NCBI GenBank assembly: GCA_013298675.1
Contig: JAAFIJ010000025.1
Coordinates: forward strand, 1 to 16,049
Length of the DNA: 16,049 nucleotides
Reading direction: 5' to 3'
From: Rhodobacterales bacterium
Lineage (GTDB): Bacteria; Pseudomonadota; Alphaproteobacteria; Rhodobacterales; Rhodobacteraceae
Within the stretch, counting starts at the first letter, position 1, and the number at the start of each line of letters is the position of its first letter. Of the stretch, positions 7,260 through 14,541 are shown in pieces. The notes below the pieces were generated by a model. The model did not search any database and was not told where the DNA came from. It was given only the letters and a program-made list of their open reading frames with translations. The position numbers and the translations under genes were made by a program.

Positions 7260-7300
7260 TGTACATGCGATTCGCGGGTAAAGCCAAACCTGTACATGCG
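7260..7300. repeat. TGTACATGCG pair, 31 nt apart
   Basis: TGTACATGCG is exactly repeated at 7260-7269 and 7291-7300. Each copy starts with the palindrome TGTACA and is followed by CGCGGGT or CGGGT. The spacing is close to three helical turns and the pair lies 165 nt upstream of the ATPase start. It is a candidate operator for the plus-strand unit. Confidence 0.6.
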
Positions 7301-7321
7301 CGGGTTTGTTTTGGTTTTTTT
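7285..7321 (+). terminator. Weak terminator-like hairpin and T-run upstream of the ATPase gene
   Basis: CAAACC (7285-7290) pairs with GGTTTG (7303-7308), enclosing the second TGTACATGCG box, and is followed by TTTTGG and seven T (7315-7321). The stem has only three G-C pairs and the T-run is interrupted, so it could be a weak terminator or attenuator in a leader, or chance. Confidence 0.3.
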
Positions 7322-7465
7322 GAGTGGAATGTTTTTGAGATCGTGATTTTGTGATAGGGTTGGGGTTGTTCGCGGCGTCATTGGGCGCGCTGGCTGGCGA
7401 TCAGACTGCCTGAAACTGCACAGATCGCAAAATATGGTGGATTAAACGGGGCTTCCCAGACGCGC

Positions 7466-8410
7466 ATGAACAGCAGACTTGACATATATACCAGCTATTT
7501 CGGCCTGACCGAACGCCCGTTTTCCCTGTTGCCGGATCCGGGCTTTTTATATTGGTCCCCCATTCACAAGCGCGCCTATACGATCTTGGAATATGGCATC
7601 CTGACCCGCGCGCCGATCACGCTGATCACCGGCGAAGTGGGGGCGGGCAAAACCACCATCCTGCACCATTTGCTGAAAAGCATGGGCGATGATGTGCGCA
7701 TCGGGCTGATTGCCAATGCGCATGGCGACCGGGGCGAATTGCTGCGCTGGGTGTTGCAGGCCCTGGCACAGCCCGCCCCTGTTCAAGACAGCTATGTCGA
7801 TCTGTTTGGCCGCTTTCAGCAATATCTTATTCAGGAATATGCGGCAGGGCGCCGGGTTGTGCTGATTTTCGACGAGGCGCAGAACCTGTCGCGCGAAAGT
7901 CTCGAAGAGCTGCGCATGCTGACCAACATCAATTCCAACAAGGATGAGCTGTTGCAACTGGTCTTGGTGGGCCAACCGGAATTGCGCGATGTGATCCGCC
8001 GCCCGGACCTGATCCAGTTTGCCCAACGCGTGTCGGCCGCCTTTCACCTAGAGGCGATGAATTCCGCGACCGTGCGCGCCTATATCCGCCACCGCCTTGA
8101 AGTGGCCGGCGCAAAGGACGACATCTTCAGCCCCTCTGCCGCCGATATGATCCATGATTACACCGGGGGCATTCCGCGGCTGGTCAATCAACTGTGTGAC
8201 CTGTCGATGGTCTACGCCTATACCAAGAACCACAAACGCGTGTTGCGTCTGACGGTGCAGCAAGTGCTGGAGGATGGGGTGTTCTTTGCCGCCCGCCCGC
8301 CCCCAAAACCCGCAGATCCGAACCCCGCAGATCCGAACACTGCAGCGTTAAAACCCGGTGAGACAAAAGCCGGCCCGCTGATCCTGAGCCGCCACGCCCA
8401 AAGCCGATAA
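7466..8410 (+). CDS. ExeA-like AAA ATPase of the exosortase/EPS locus
   Basis: This 314-residue P-loop ATPase is of the ExeA/GspA type and most like the 'putative secretion ATPase, PEP-CTERM locus' subfamily. The N-terminal YFGLTERPFSLLPDPGFLYWS (11-31) is the family hallmark. Walker A is GEVGAGKTT (56-64) and Walker B is VVLIFDEAQN (131-140, acidic D136 E137). LVGQPE (168-173) is the sensor-1 region, Arg188 in FAQRVS is a candidate arginine finger, and GGIPRLVN (234-241) is the sensor-2 segment. The last 40 residues are Pro-rich with a PADPN duplication. It has no transmembrane segment and no peptidoglycan-binding domain, so it is cytoplasmic. It opens the plus-strand unit, 41 nt before the Wzz gene. 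No strong Shine-Dalgarno is seen at ATG 7466, but homology starts within a few residues. Its exact role in EPS systems is not known to me. Confidence 0.9.
   Translation: MNSRLDIYTSYFGLTERPFSLLPDPGFLYWSPIHKRAYTILEYGILTRAPITLITGEVGAGKTTILHHLLKSMGDDVRIGLIANAHGDRGELLRWVLQALAQPAPVQDSYVDLFGRFQQYLIQEYAAGRRVVLIFDEAQNLSRESLEELRMLTNINSNKDELLQLVLVGQPELRDVIRRPDLIQFAQRVSAAFHLEAMNSATVRAYIRHRLEVAGAKDDIFSPSAADMIHDYTGGIPRLVNQLCDLSMVYAYTKNHKRVLRLTVQQVLEDGVFFAARPPPKPADPNPADPNTAALKPGETKAGPLILSRHAQSR
8309..8338 (+). repeat. Exact 15-nt tandem duplication in the ATPase tail
   Basis: CCCGCAGATCCGAAC is perfectly repeated at 8309-8323 and 8324-8338, in-frame, giving PADPN twice near the C-terminus. Exact identity suggests a recent duplication. 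Confidence 0.9.
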
Positions 8411-8451
8411 GCCTGATCCGTTAAAGCCGTTATAGAAAGCAGACCAATCCG

Positions 8452-10053
8452 ATGGATTTCCGTTTCTACTTCTCGCTCTTTTTGCGCCGCTTGCACTGGT
8501 TCTTGCTGGTCGCTGTGGGCATTTCTGCGTTGGGGATCTTTGTCGCCCGGGTTTTGCCAACGGTCTATGTCTCGCAGGCCAAGCTGATTGTGGAATCCGA
8601 ACAGATCCCGGGAAACCTCGCGGCCTCGACGGTGCAGACCAAGGCCATCGAACAGTTGCAGATCATTCAGCAGCGCATTTTCACCCGCGACACCTTGGTC
8701 GAGATGGCCAATCGCTTGCAGATCTATGCCCCCGCCCCGGGTGAGGCGGCCAAGCGGATGGATGCCGACGCGCTGGTCACCGATCTGCGCAACCGTATCA
8801 AGATCGTCACCACCGGCGGGTCAAGCACCAGCCGGGGTCCGGCGCAGGCGGTTGTGGTGACCGTCAGCTTTGATGCGCCCACTGCCGCCATGTCGGCCAT
8901 CGTGGCCAATGACGTGGTGACGCTGATCTTGAAAGAAGATGTCGGCATGCGCACCGGCTCGGCCCGCCAGACCTTGCAGTTCTTTGAACAAGAGGTGGCG
9001 CGTCTGGACAAGGAATTGTCCGAAAGTGGTGCTGCCATTTTGAAATTCAAAGAGGCCAATCAGGACTCGCTGCCCGAGAGTCTGGACTTTCGGCGCACTC
9101 AGCTGGTGAATGCCCAACAGCAGCTGTTGCAACTGCAGCGCGACCGCGCCCTTGTGCAAGAGGCGCGCGACCGGCTTGTGCGCTTTCATGACACGCCCGG
9201 TGTGGTTGAAGACCTGGCTCTGACGCAAAACATGACGCCGGATGAAAAACAGCTCAAGGCGTTGCGCGATAGTCTGGCGCAGCAATTGGTGGTTTTGTCG
9301 CCCACCAACCCCAAGATCAAACTGCTGGAAAACCAGATCGCGGTCTTGGAAAAGCAAGTCGCGGCGCAAACCGCCTCTGGCGGGCTGAATGCCAGCGGTC
9401 AGGCCATGACAGCCTATGAGACGCAGTTGGCCGATGCCGATGCTCAGCTGATCAGCTTTGATGAGCAGGCCGCACAGTTGCAAGGGGCCATCGACGACTT
9501 TTCGCGCACCATCGCCGCCACGGCCGGGGTTTCCATCGCGCTGGAAACCTTGCAGCGCGACTATGACATCCTGCGGGGCCAGTTTGACGGTGCGGTCGGC
9601 AACAAGGCGCGCGCCGAAACCGGCGACACCATTGAAACCCTGTCCAAAGGTCAGCGCATTTCGGTGATCGAACAAGCCGTGGCTCCGGTGGCGCCCGAAC
9701 GCCCGAACCGTCCGCTGATCGCGGCAGGCGGGATCGGCGCGGGGGTGCTGTTGGGTCTGGGCGTTGTGGCCTTGATCGAATTGCTGCATGCGGGCATCCG
9801 CCGCCCGATAGAGTTGGTCAACAAGCTGGGCATCACCCCGTTTGTCACTCTGCCCTATCTGAAAACCGATCTGGAAAACCGCGGTCAGCGCCGCTGGAAA
9901 GTCCTTGCAGCACTGGCCTTTCTGGCCGCCATGGCGTTGGTGTTGTGGTTGGTGCACAGCTATTACATGCCGTTGGACCTGCTGTTGGACCGGGTGTTGC
10001 GCAAGTTTGCAATGTTGCCACTGTCTGACCTTATCCCACAGCGTTTGGCCTAA
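8452..10053 (+). CDS. Wzz/GumC-like polysaccharide chain-length determinant
   Basis: This 533-residue inner-membrane protein is a polysaccharide co-polymerase of the Wzz superfamily, resembling the PEP-CTERM-locus chain-length subfamily; these proteins set EPS chain length with a tyrosine kinase. The first membrane helix is at about 16-34, with YVSQAKLIVES following as in the Wzz domain. A long periplasmic coiled-coil region spans about 165-350. The Pro-rich APVAPERPNRP (411-421) runs into a second helix, LIAAGGIGAGVLLGLGVVALIELL (422-445). A third hydrophobic segment (about 483-502) follows, then a short hydrophobic tail. The kinase domain is not fused and is encoded by the next gene, 10 nt downstream. 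The ATG at 8452 begins directly with the cytoplasmic N-terminus. Confidence 0.9.
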   Translation: MDFRFYFSLFLRRLHWFLLVAVGISALGIFVARVLPTVYVSQAKLIVESEQIPGNLAASTVQTKAIEQLQIIQQRIFTRDTLVEMANRLQIYAPAPGEAAKRMDADALVTDLRNRIKIVTTGGSSTSRGPAQAVVVTVSFDAPTAAMSAIVANDVVTLILKEDVGMRTGSARQTLQFFEQEVARLDKELSESGAAILKFKEANQDSLPESLDFRRTQLVNAQQQLLQLQRDRALVQEARDRLVRFHDTPGVVEDLALTQNMTPDEKQLKALRDSLAQQLVVLSPTNPKIKLLENQIAVLEKQVAAQTASGGLNASGQAMTAYETQLADADAQLISFDEQAAQLQGAIDDFSRTIAATAGVSIALETLQRDYDILRGQFDGAVGNKARAETGDTIETLSKGQRISVIEQAVAPVAPERPNRPLIAAGGIGAGVLLGLGVVALIELLHAGIRRPIELVNKLGITPFVTLPYLKTDLENRGQRRWKVLAALAFLAAMALVLWLVHSYYMPLDLLLDRVLRKFAMLPLSDLIPQRLA

Positions 10054-10063
10054 AGGAAACCAG

Positions 10064-10906
10064 ATGGAAAAGATCCAATCCGCCATCGCCAAAGCCCGCG
10101 CGACACGCGATGCCAACGCAGGCATCTCTGCGAACGCTGGTCTTAACACCGGCATCAACACTGGCATCAACAGCTTTGGCGCGGCCCAAATCCTGCCCAC
10201 CGCGGCTGCATGGGCGGCCCTGCCCGCGTTGCATCTGGACGGGGCTGATCTGCGCAAAAAGCGCATCGTCGCCTATGCGGGTGGCCCAGAGACGGTGTCC
10301 TTTGACGTGATGCGCACCAAGGTGTTGCAACAGATCCGCGCCAATGGCTGGCGCCGTCTGGCGGTGACCTCGCCCACGGCGGGCTGCGGCAAAAGCACCA
10401 TCTCGGTGAACCTTGCCCTGAGCCTTGCGCGTCAACCCGAATTGCGCACGGTGTTGCTGGACCTTGATCTGCGCCGTCCGTCCTTGGCCAAGATGCTGGG
10501 CATCCATAACCGTCCCAGCTTTGCCCAGGTTCTGGCGGGCAAGCTGGCCTTTGATCAGGTGGCGATGCGCTACAGCGAGGGTCTGGCGGTTGCGGCCAAT
10601 GACGGGCCCGCGCACAATCCGGCAGAGCTGTTGCACGGCAGTTCGGTGGCCACCGCCCTGACCGCCATAGAGACGCAATATGCCCCCGATCTGATGATCT
10701 TTGACATGCCGCCCATGCTGGTCTCGGATGACACCATGGCCTTTATCGGTCAGGTCGATGCGGTGTTGCTGATTGCGGCGGCCGGGATGACCACCCTCAA
10801 AGAGGTCGATGCCTGCGAGCGGGAATTGGCCAGCCAATCCAATGTGATGGGGGTGATTTTGAACAAGTGCGAGTATATGGGCAAGGAATACGGCTATACC
10901 TATTAG
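10064..10906 (+). CDS. BY-kinase-type tyrosine autokinase (CpsD/EpsD-like, stand-alone)
   Basis: This 280-residue cytoplasmic P-loop protein is of the bacterial tyrosine kinase family that partners Wzz proteins and controls EPS polymerisation through phosphorylation of a C-terminal tyrosine cluster. Walker A is SPTAGCGKST (103-112), Walker A' is VLLDLDLRRP (130-139) and Walker B is LMIFDMPP (210-217). The C-terminus has Tyr271, 276, 278 and 280 (EYMGKEYGYTY). The N-terminal 60 residues are a linker with NTGI duplications. The usual ExxRxxR oligomerisation motif before RT is not preserved: the segment reads VSFDVMRT (78-85). The start ATG 10064 is set by AAAGGAA (10053-10059) and the stop of the Wzz gene just before; the longer open frame from 9905 runs inside the Wzz gene and is not used. 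Confidence 0.92.
   Translation: MEKIQSAIAKARATRDANAGISANAGLNTGINTGINSFGAAQILPTAAAWAALPALHLDGADLRKKRIVAYAGGPETVSFDVMRTKVLQQIRANGWRRLAVTSPTAGCGKSTISVNLALSLARQPELRTVLLDLDLRRPSLAKMLGIHNRPSFAQVLAGKLAFDQVAMRYSEGLAVAANDGPAHNPAELLHGSSVATALTAIETQYAPDLMIFDMPPMLVSDDTMAFIGQVDAVLLIAAAGMTTLKEVDACERELASQSNVMGVILNKCEYMGKEYGYTY
10145..10168 (+). repeat. 12-nt tandem duplication in the kinase N-terminal linker
   Basis: Units AACACCGGCATC (10145-10156) and AACACTGGCATC (10157-10168) differ at one base and encode NTGI twice. A weaker related stretch (ANAGI, ANAGL) lies just before. Confidence 0.85.
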
Positions 10907-10972
10907 CGCAGGCGCCTGTAACACCCGACACGGGCGTCACGGGCAGACCTGTGCCAAGATGTAGTTTCGTGC

Positions 10973-10978
10973 CATAAT
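10973..10978 (+). promoter_or_regulatory. Possible -10 element (CATAAT) upstream of the glycosyltransferase gene
   Basis: CATAAT matches the -10 consensus at five of six positions in the 124-nt gap between kinase and glycosyltransferase. The -35 region (CTGTGC, 18 nt upstream) is poor. A CAGGCGCCTG palindrome (10909-10918) just after the kinase stop could be part of a 3'-end hairpin, but no T-run follows. A second promoter for the downstream genes is possible. Confidence 0.3.
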
Positions 10979-11030
10979 TTCCGCATGTTTGTGCGCAAGT
11001 TTGCCCAAAGAAGATAAAGAGTTCTGACTG

Positions 11031-12041
11031 ATGCAACCAGCCGTTTTCAATGTTGGGTCCCCCCCCCGGATGTCACCGTCGCGGATTTCCTCTCCCCGGA
11101 TTTCCGTGGTGATCCCACATATGAACCAGCCCCAGATGCTGGCGCGATGCCTTGCGTCATTGCGGGCCGGTGCGCGTCAGCCGGATGAGATTTTCGTGGT
11201 CGACAATGGCTCGACCAGCAATGGCGTGGCCTGCCTGCCCACAGAGGTCTGCGCCCCCTACCCCAATCTGCGCCTGTTGCAAGAACCCACCCCCGGCCCC
11301 GGCCCTGCCCGCAATCTGGGCGTGGCCGCTGCCACCGGCGATATTCTGGCCTTTATCGATGCCGATTGTCTGGCCGATCCGCAGTGGCTGGCCTGCGCCG
11401 AGGCGGCGATGGCCGACCCGTCCGCCCAGATTCTGGGCGGCGATGTGCGCATCGCCTATGTCGATCCGGGCCGGCTGACCCAGCTTGAGGCCTATGAAAG
11501 CATCTATGCCTACCGGATGGATATCTACATTGCCCGCGACGGCTTTACCGGCACTGGCAATCTGGTGGTGCGCCGCGATGTCATGGCCCGGGTTGGTCCC
11601 TTTGCGGGCATCGGTGTGGCCGAGGATATTGACTGGGGCCAACGCGCCACCGCCATGGGTATTCAGATCCGCTATGTGCCGGGGATGAAGGCCTATCACC
11701 CGGCGCGGCGCAAATCGTCAGAGCTGAAATCGAAATGGGACCGCCATATCGCCCACGCCTTTGCTCTGACCCAGCGCAAGCCGCGCGCCTTGGCGGTTTG
11801 GGCGGCCAAGATTGTGGCGATGGTTCTGTCGCCCTTGGCGGAAATTCCACAGATTGTCACCTCTGACCGGGTGAGTGGCCTGCGCGCGCGCGCTCTGGCT
11901 TTTGTGGGCCTGACGCGCATCCGGCTTTACCGGGCGCGGATGATGACATGGCTGTTGTTTGGCGGCGATGAGGCGGTTCTGGCCGGGCGCTGGAACCGGG
12001 GCCCCCAATCTGCGACGCAATCGGGCAACAAATCGGCATGA
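11031..12041 (+). CDS. Family 2 glycosyltransferase (GT-A fold)
   Basis: Of 336 residues, the GT2 domain spans about 23-225. It opens with ISVVIPHMNQPQMLARCLASL, continues with EIFVVDNGS (donor-nucleotide region) and GPARNLGVAAATGDILAFIDADC, with the metal-binding DAD at 110-112. It then has TGNLVVRRDVMARVGPF and the probable catalytic acid in GVAEDIDWGQR (195-205). A basic segment and one weak hydrophobic stretch (about 257-275) follow, so it may sit at the inner membrane face. It probably adds a sugar to the EPS repeat unit; donor and acceptor are unknown. ATG 11031 has only a weak purine stretch upstream, and an in-frame ATG at 11070 would start eight or so residues before the domain. Nine consecutive C (11059-11067) lie between the two starts. 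The stop overlaps the next start as ATGA. Confidence 0.88.
   Translation: MQPAVFNVGSPPRMSPSRISSPRISVVIPHMNQPQMLARCLASLRAGARQPDEIFVVDNGSTSNGVACLPTEVCAPYPNLRLLQEPTPGPGPARNLGVAAATGDILAFIDADCLADPQWLACAEAAMADPSAQILGGDVRIAYVDPGRLTQLEAYESIYAYRMDIYIARDGFTGTGNLVVRRDVMARVGPFAGIGVAEDIDWGQRATAMGIQIRYVPGMKAYHPARRKSSELKSKWDRHIAHAFALTQRKPRALAVWAAKIVAMVLSPLAEIPQIVTSDRVSGLRARALAFVGLTRIRLYRARMMTWLLFGGDEAVLAGRWNRGPQSATQSGNKSA
11059..11067 (+). repeat. C9 homopolymer near the glycosyltransferase start
   Basis: Nine consecutive C lie 28 nt after the ATG at 11031 and just before the alternative ATG at 11070. A change of one base would shift the frame if 11031 is the start, and would be silent for the protein if 11070 is. 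Confidence 0.9.
11082..11105 (+). repeat. CGGATTTCC direct repeat at 15-nt period
   Basis: CGGATTTCC occurs at 11082-11090 and 11097-11105, giving the in-frame repeat RISSP-RISVV at the N-terminus of the glycosyltransferase. Confidence 0.7.
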
Positions 12042-13138
12042 GCAACACTGTGGCGCCCCTGCGTTGGGCTGTTTTGGGCACCGGGGTTGTGTCGGGCAAA
12101 TTTGTCCAAGGGTTGCGGGTTCTGGGCCCTGCTGCCCGCGTGGTCACCGTGGCGTCCCGCGATGCGCGCAATGCCACCCGCTTTGCTGCCCAATTTGGCG
12201 TGCCCACCGCAGCCCCCGACTATGCCAGTGCCGCCCAGCACCGCGATGTGGACGCGGTCTATATCGCCACCCCGCCGTCTGAACATGAGGCCCATGCCAT
12301 GCTGGCCATTGCGGCCGGCAAAGCGGTGTTGATCGAAAAGCCTTTTGCCCTGAACGCAGGCGCCGCCCGCCGCATTGCCGAGGCCGCCGAGGCCGCAGGC
12401 GTCTTTTGCATGGAGGCGATGTGGACCCGGTTTTTGCCGATGATCGCCCGGATTTCCCAAAAGATAGAGGCCGGCGATCTGGGTGAGATCCGCAGCCTGC
12501 AGGGCAATTTCATGATCCCCAACCGGGTTGATGCGGCCACAAGCCTGTTTGATCCGGCGCGCGGCGGCGGCGCGTTGCTGCACCGGGGCATCTATCCCTT
12601 GTCCTTGGCGCGTCAGTTTCTGGGGCCGATCACAGGTCTGCAAGCCACGGGCCGGATCGGTGACACCGGCGTGGATGAGGACTGTGTTCTGGTCGCGCGC
12701 CACGCCAATGGGGCGGTGTCCACGGTGACCGCCAGCCTGCGCAGTGCGGGATCCAATGATCTGTGGATCGCCGGAACCCGGGCGGTTTTGCATGTGCAGG
12801 GCCCGATCTTTCGCCCCTATCAGGCGCGCCTGATCACCGTTCCCGCGCGGGGCGCTGCCGGGGGGAATACGGGTGGCCCTTCTGGCGGCCGGATGCAGGC
12901 GATCAAGGAAAGCGGCTTTGCCCAAAGGGTGAACCAGATGGTTCCGGGGGCGGTGCGCGCGCTGCTGTCAGGGCACAAAACCCTGCGCGCGCCCTATGCT
13001 GGCAACGGCTATCACTATGAGGCCGCCGAAGTGGCCGCCTGTCTGGCGCGGGGTCAGACCCAATCGGCACTGATGCCGCTGGAGCAGAGCATCCAGATCA
13101 TGGATATGATCGACCAAGCGCGGGCGCAGTTCTCTTGA
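12038..13138 (+). CDS. Gfo/Idh/MocA-family oxidoreductase (dihydrodiol-dehydrogenase-like)
   Basis: This 366-residue NAD(P)-dependent oxidoreductase has an N-terminal Rossmann domain with VLGTGVVSG (12-20), ASRDARNATRFAAQFGVP, and the signature EKP (100-102, Lys101 the expected catalytic lysine). EAMWTRFLP (126-134) is typical of the dimeric dihydrodiol dehydrogenase-like branch, which also includes sugar oxidoreductases. The second domain has GGGALLHRGIYPLS (176-189), where the branch usually has Asp at the position of His182; Tyr186 is kept. In an EPS locus the substrate is more likely a sugar or sugar nucleotide than a diol, but this is inferred. Its start overlaps the glycosyltransferase stop (ATGA), so translation is coupled. 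The next gene starts 11 nt after its stop. Confidence 0.88.
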   Translation: MSNTVAPLRWAVLGTGVVSGKFVQGLRVLGPAARVVTVASRDARNATRFAAQFGVPTAAPDYASAAQHRDVDAVYIATPPSEHEAHAMLAIAAGKAVLIEKPFALNAGAARRIAEAAEAAGVFCMEAMWTRFLPMIARISQKIEAGDLGEIRSLQGNFMIPNRVDAATSLFDPARGGGALLHRGIYPLSLARQFLGPITGLQATGRIGDTGVDEDCVLVARHANGAVSTVTASLRSAGSNDLWIAGTRAVLHVQGPIFRPYQARLITVPARGAAGGNTGGPSGGRMQAIKESGFAQRVNQMVPGAVRALLSGHKTLRAPYAGNGYHYEAAEVAACLARGQTQSALMPLEQSIQIMDMIDQARAQFS

Positions 13139-13149
13139 AAGGACCTCTT

Positions 13150-14466
13150 ATGCGAATAGGCATCATCGGCTGCGGCTATGTGTTTGACCATTACATGGCC
13201 ACGATGTACCGCCATGCGTCCTTGCAGATCGCAGGGATTGCCGATGTCGATGCCGCCCGTCTGGCGCGGGTGGCGCAGTTTTACGCTCTGAAAGCCTATC
13301 CGGATGTGGATAGCCTTCTGGCCGATGACACCATCGACATCATCGCCAATTTCACCTCGATCGAGGCGCATTATGCGGTGACCAAGGCCGCGTTGCTGGC
13401 GGGCAAACATGTCTATTCTGAAAAGCCCTTTGTCACCGATATGGGTCAGGCCCGCGAACTGGCCGATCTGGCGCAAAGCCGCGGTTTGCGGCTGTCGTGT
13501 GCGCCGTCAAACGCGCTGTCGGCCACCTCGCAGACCATGTGGAAAGCGGTGGCGGACGGTGCCGTGGGCGATGTGCGCATCGTTTATGCCGAGTTTGACG
13601 ACAACCCGATCTATCTGATGGCACCCGAGGGGTGGCGCTCGCGCAGTGGCGCACCTTGGCCCTATTTGCACGAATATGAAATGGGCTGCACCTGGGAACA
13701 TGTCGGCTATCACCTGACATGGATGTGCGCGATGTTTGGCCCGGTGCGTCAGGTCACTGCCTTTTCCAAACAAACCCTGCCCGATAAGACCGACCAGCCC
13801 TTGCACCCGAGCGACACGCCCGATTTTTCGGTCGCCTGTCTTGATTTTCACTCGGGCGTGGTGGGGCGGGTGACCTGTTCGATTGCCGCCCCCTATGATC
13901 ACCGGATGCGGGTGATCGGCAACACCGGCATGTTGCATGCCGATACCTACCGCCATTACGAATGCCCGGTCTATCTGGAACCCTTTGGCAAGCTGTCGAT
14001 GAATGCCCGCAAAGCCCGCAGCGTGCGCACCAACAGCCTGCTGCAAGGGTTGTTTGGCGTGGGCGGGCGGCGCATTCCCTTGGTGCGGGCGCTGCCGCCC
14101 GGATCCAGCCAGCATACCCCCAGACCGGGCGCGCAATGGACCCCCAAGGCGCTGCTCAACCGCTTCAAACGTCGTCAGCTGGGTCAGCAGGACAAGGCGA
14201 TCGGGCTGGCCGAACTGGCCGATGCCATCCGCACCGATCGCCCGCATTTTCCGGCCGCTGATTTCACCTTGCACCTGACAGAGCTGACATTGGCCATTCA
14301 GGGTGCGGGCGCGGGGGGTGTGTGCCATGCGATGCAAACCAGCTTTGCCCCGCCAACGCTGCCCATCCAAACCATGCAAGCCGCCCCCGATTACCGCCGC
14401 TATGCAAACTTGGGCTGGATGGAGCGGATCTCGGCCCGCTTCCTTGACCGGATGCACAAGCATTGA
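13150..14466 (+). CDS. Second Gfo/Idh/MocA-family oxidoreductase
   Basis: Of 438 residues, the Rossmann domain starts MRIGIIGCGYVFDHYM, with IADVDAARL for the cofactor ribose and EKP at 91-93 (Lys92). The second domain has FDDNPIYL, WRSRSGAPWPYLHEYEMGCTWEHVGYHLTWM (162-192; His184 and His188 near the expected active site) and a long C-terminal extension. It belongs to a longer Gfo/Idh/MocA type distinct from the upstream gene, so this is unlikely to be a recent duplication. It probably oxidises or epimerises a sugar nucleotide for the EPS; substrate unknown. ATG 13150 follows AAAGGA (13138-13143) at good spacing and gives the usual start to the nucleotide-binding strand; the TTG at 13135 would add only five residues. 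Confidence 0.88.
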   Translation: MRIGIIGCGYVFDHYMATMYRHASLQIAGIADVDAARLARVAQFYALKAYPDVDSLLADDTIDIIANFTSIEAHYAVTKAALLAGKHVYSEKPFVTDMGQARELADLAQSRGLRLSCAPSNALSATSQTMWKAVADGAVGDVRIVYAEFDDNPIYLMAPEGWRSRSGAPWPYLHEYEMGCTWEHVGYHLTWMCAMFGPVRQVTAFSKQTLPDKTDQPLHPSDTPDFSVACLDFHSGVVGRVTCSIAAPYDHRMRVIGNTGMLHADTYRHYECPVYLEPFGKLSMNARKARSVRTNSLLQGLFGVGGRRIPLVRALPPGSSQHTPRPGAQWTPKALLNRFKRRQLGQQDKAIGLAELADAIRTDRPHFPAADFTLHLTELTLAIQGAGAGGVCHAMQTSFAPPTLPIQTMQAAPDYRRYANLGWMERISARFLDRMHKH

Positions 14467-14541
14467 TCAGCTGCGGGTTTCGTTTTGGTCCGAAATCTGA
14501 AATATCCACACGACCGTTGATGACGTTTGCAAGAGGGTGTC

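Larger units (their letters stand above)
6485..7465. other. Gene-free divergent control region between the two EPS transcription units
   Basis: No convincing gene lies between the transferase start and the ATPase start. Reading frames here give Arg/Pro-rich translations with no recognisable domain. The half next to the transferase (6650-6900) is richer in A+T, with a TTTCGAAA palindrome at 6765-6772 and TTTCAAAC at 6778 and 6796. The rest holds several short direct repeats listed separately, a GCGGA-ATA-TCCGC palindrome (7026-7038) and a T-rich stretch (7305-7360) upstream of the ATPase. I could not assign a clear plus-strand promoter. Its length and repeats suggest that EPS expression is controlled here. 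Confidence 0.6.

Noticed and set aside
6875..7381. 168-codon minus-strand frame in the divergent region
   Set aside because: The translation is Pro/Arg-rich low-complexity text without domain or ribosome-binding site, and it covers the phased repeats.
9905..10063. N-terminal extension of the kinase into the Wzz gene
   Set aside because: It overlaps the Wzz coding region, and the ATG at 10064 has a clear Shine-Dalgarno sequence.
8821..10266. 481-codon minus-strand frame across the Wzz and kinase genes
   Set aside because: It is an antisense shadow of two well-supported genes, with biased composition and no recognisable motif.
12038..14466. The two Gfo/Idh/MocA genes as a recent tandem duplication
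   Set aside because: Lengths, motifs around EKP and second-domain motifs differ strongly; they belong to separate branches.
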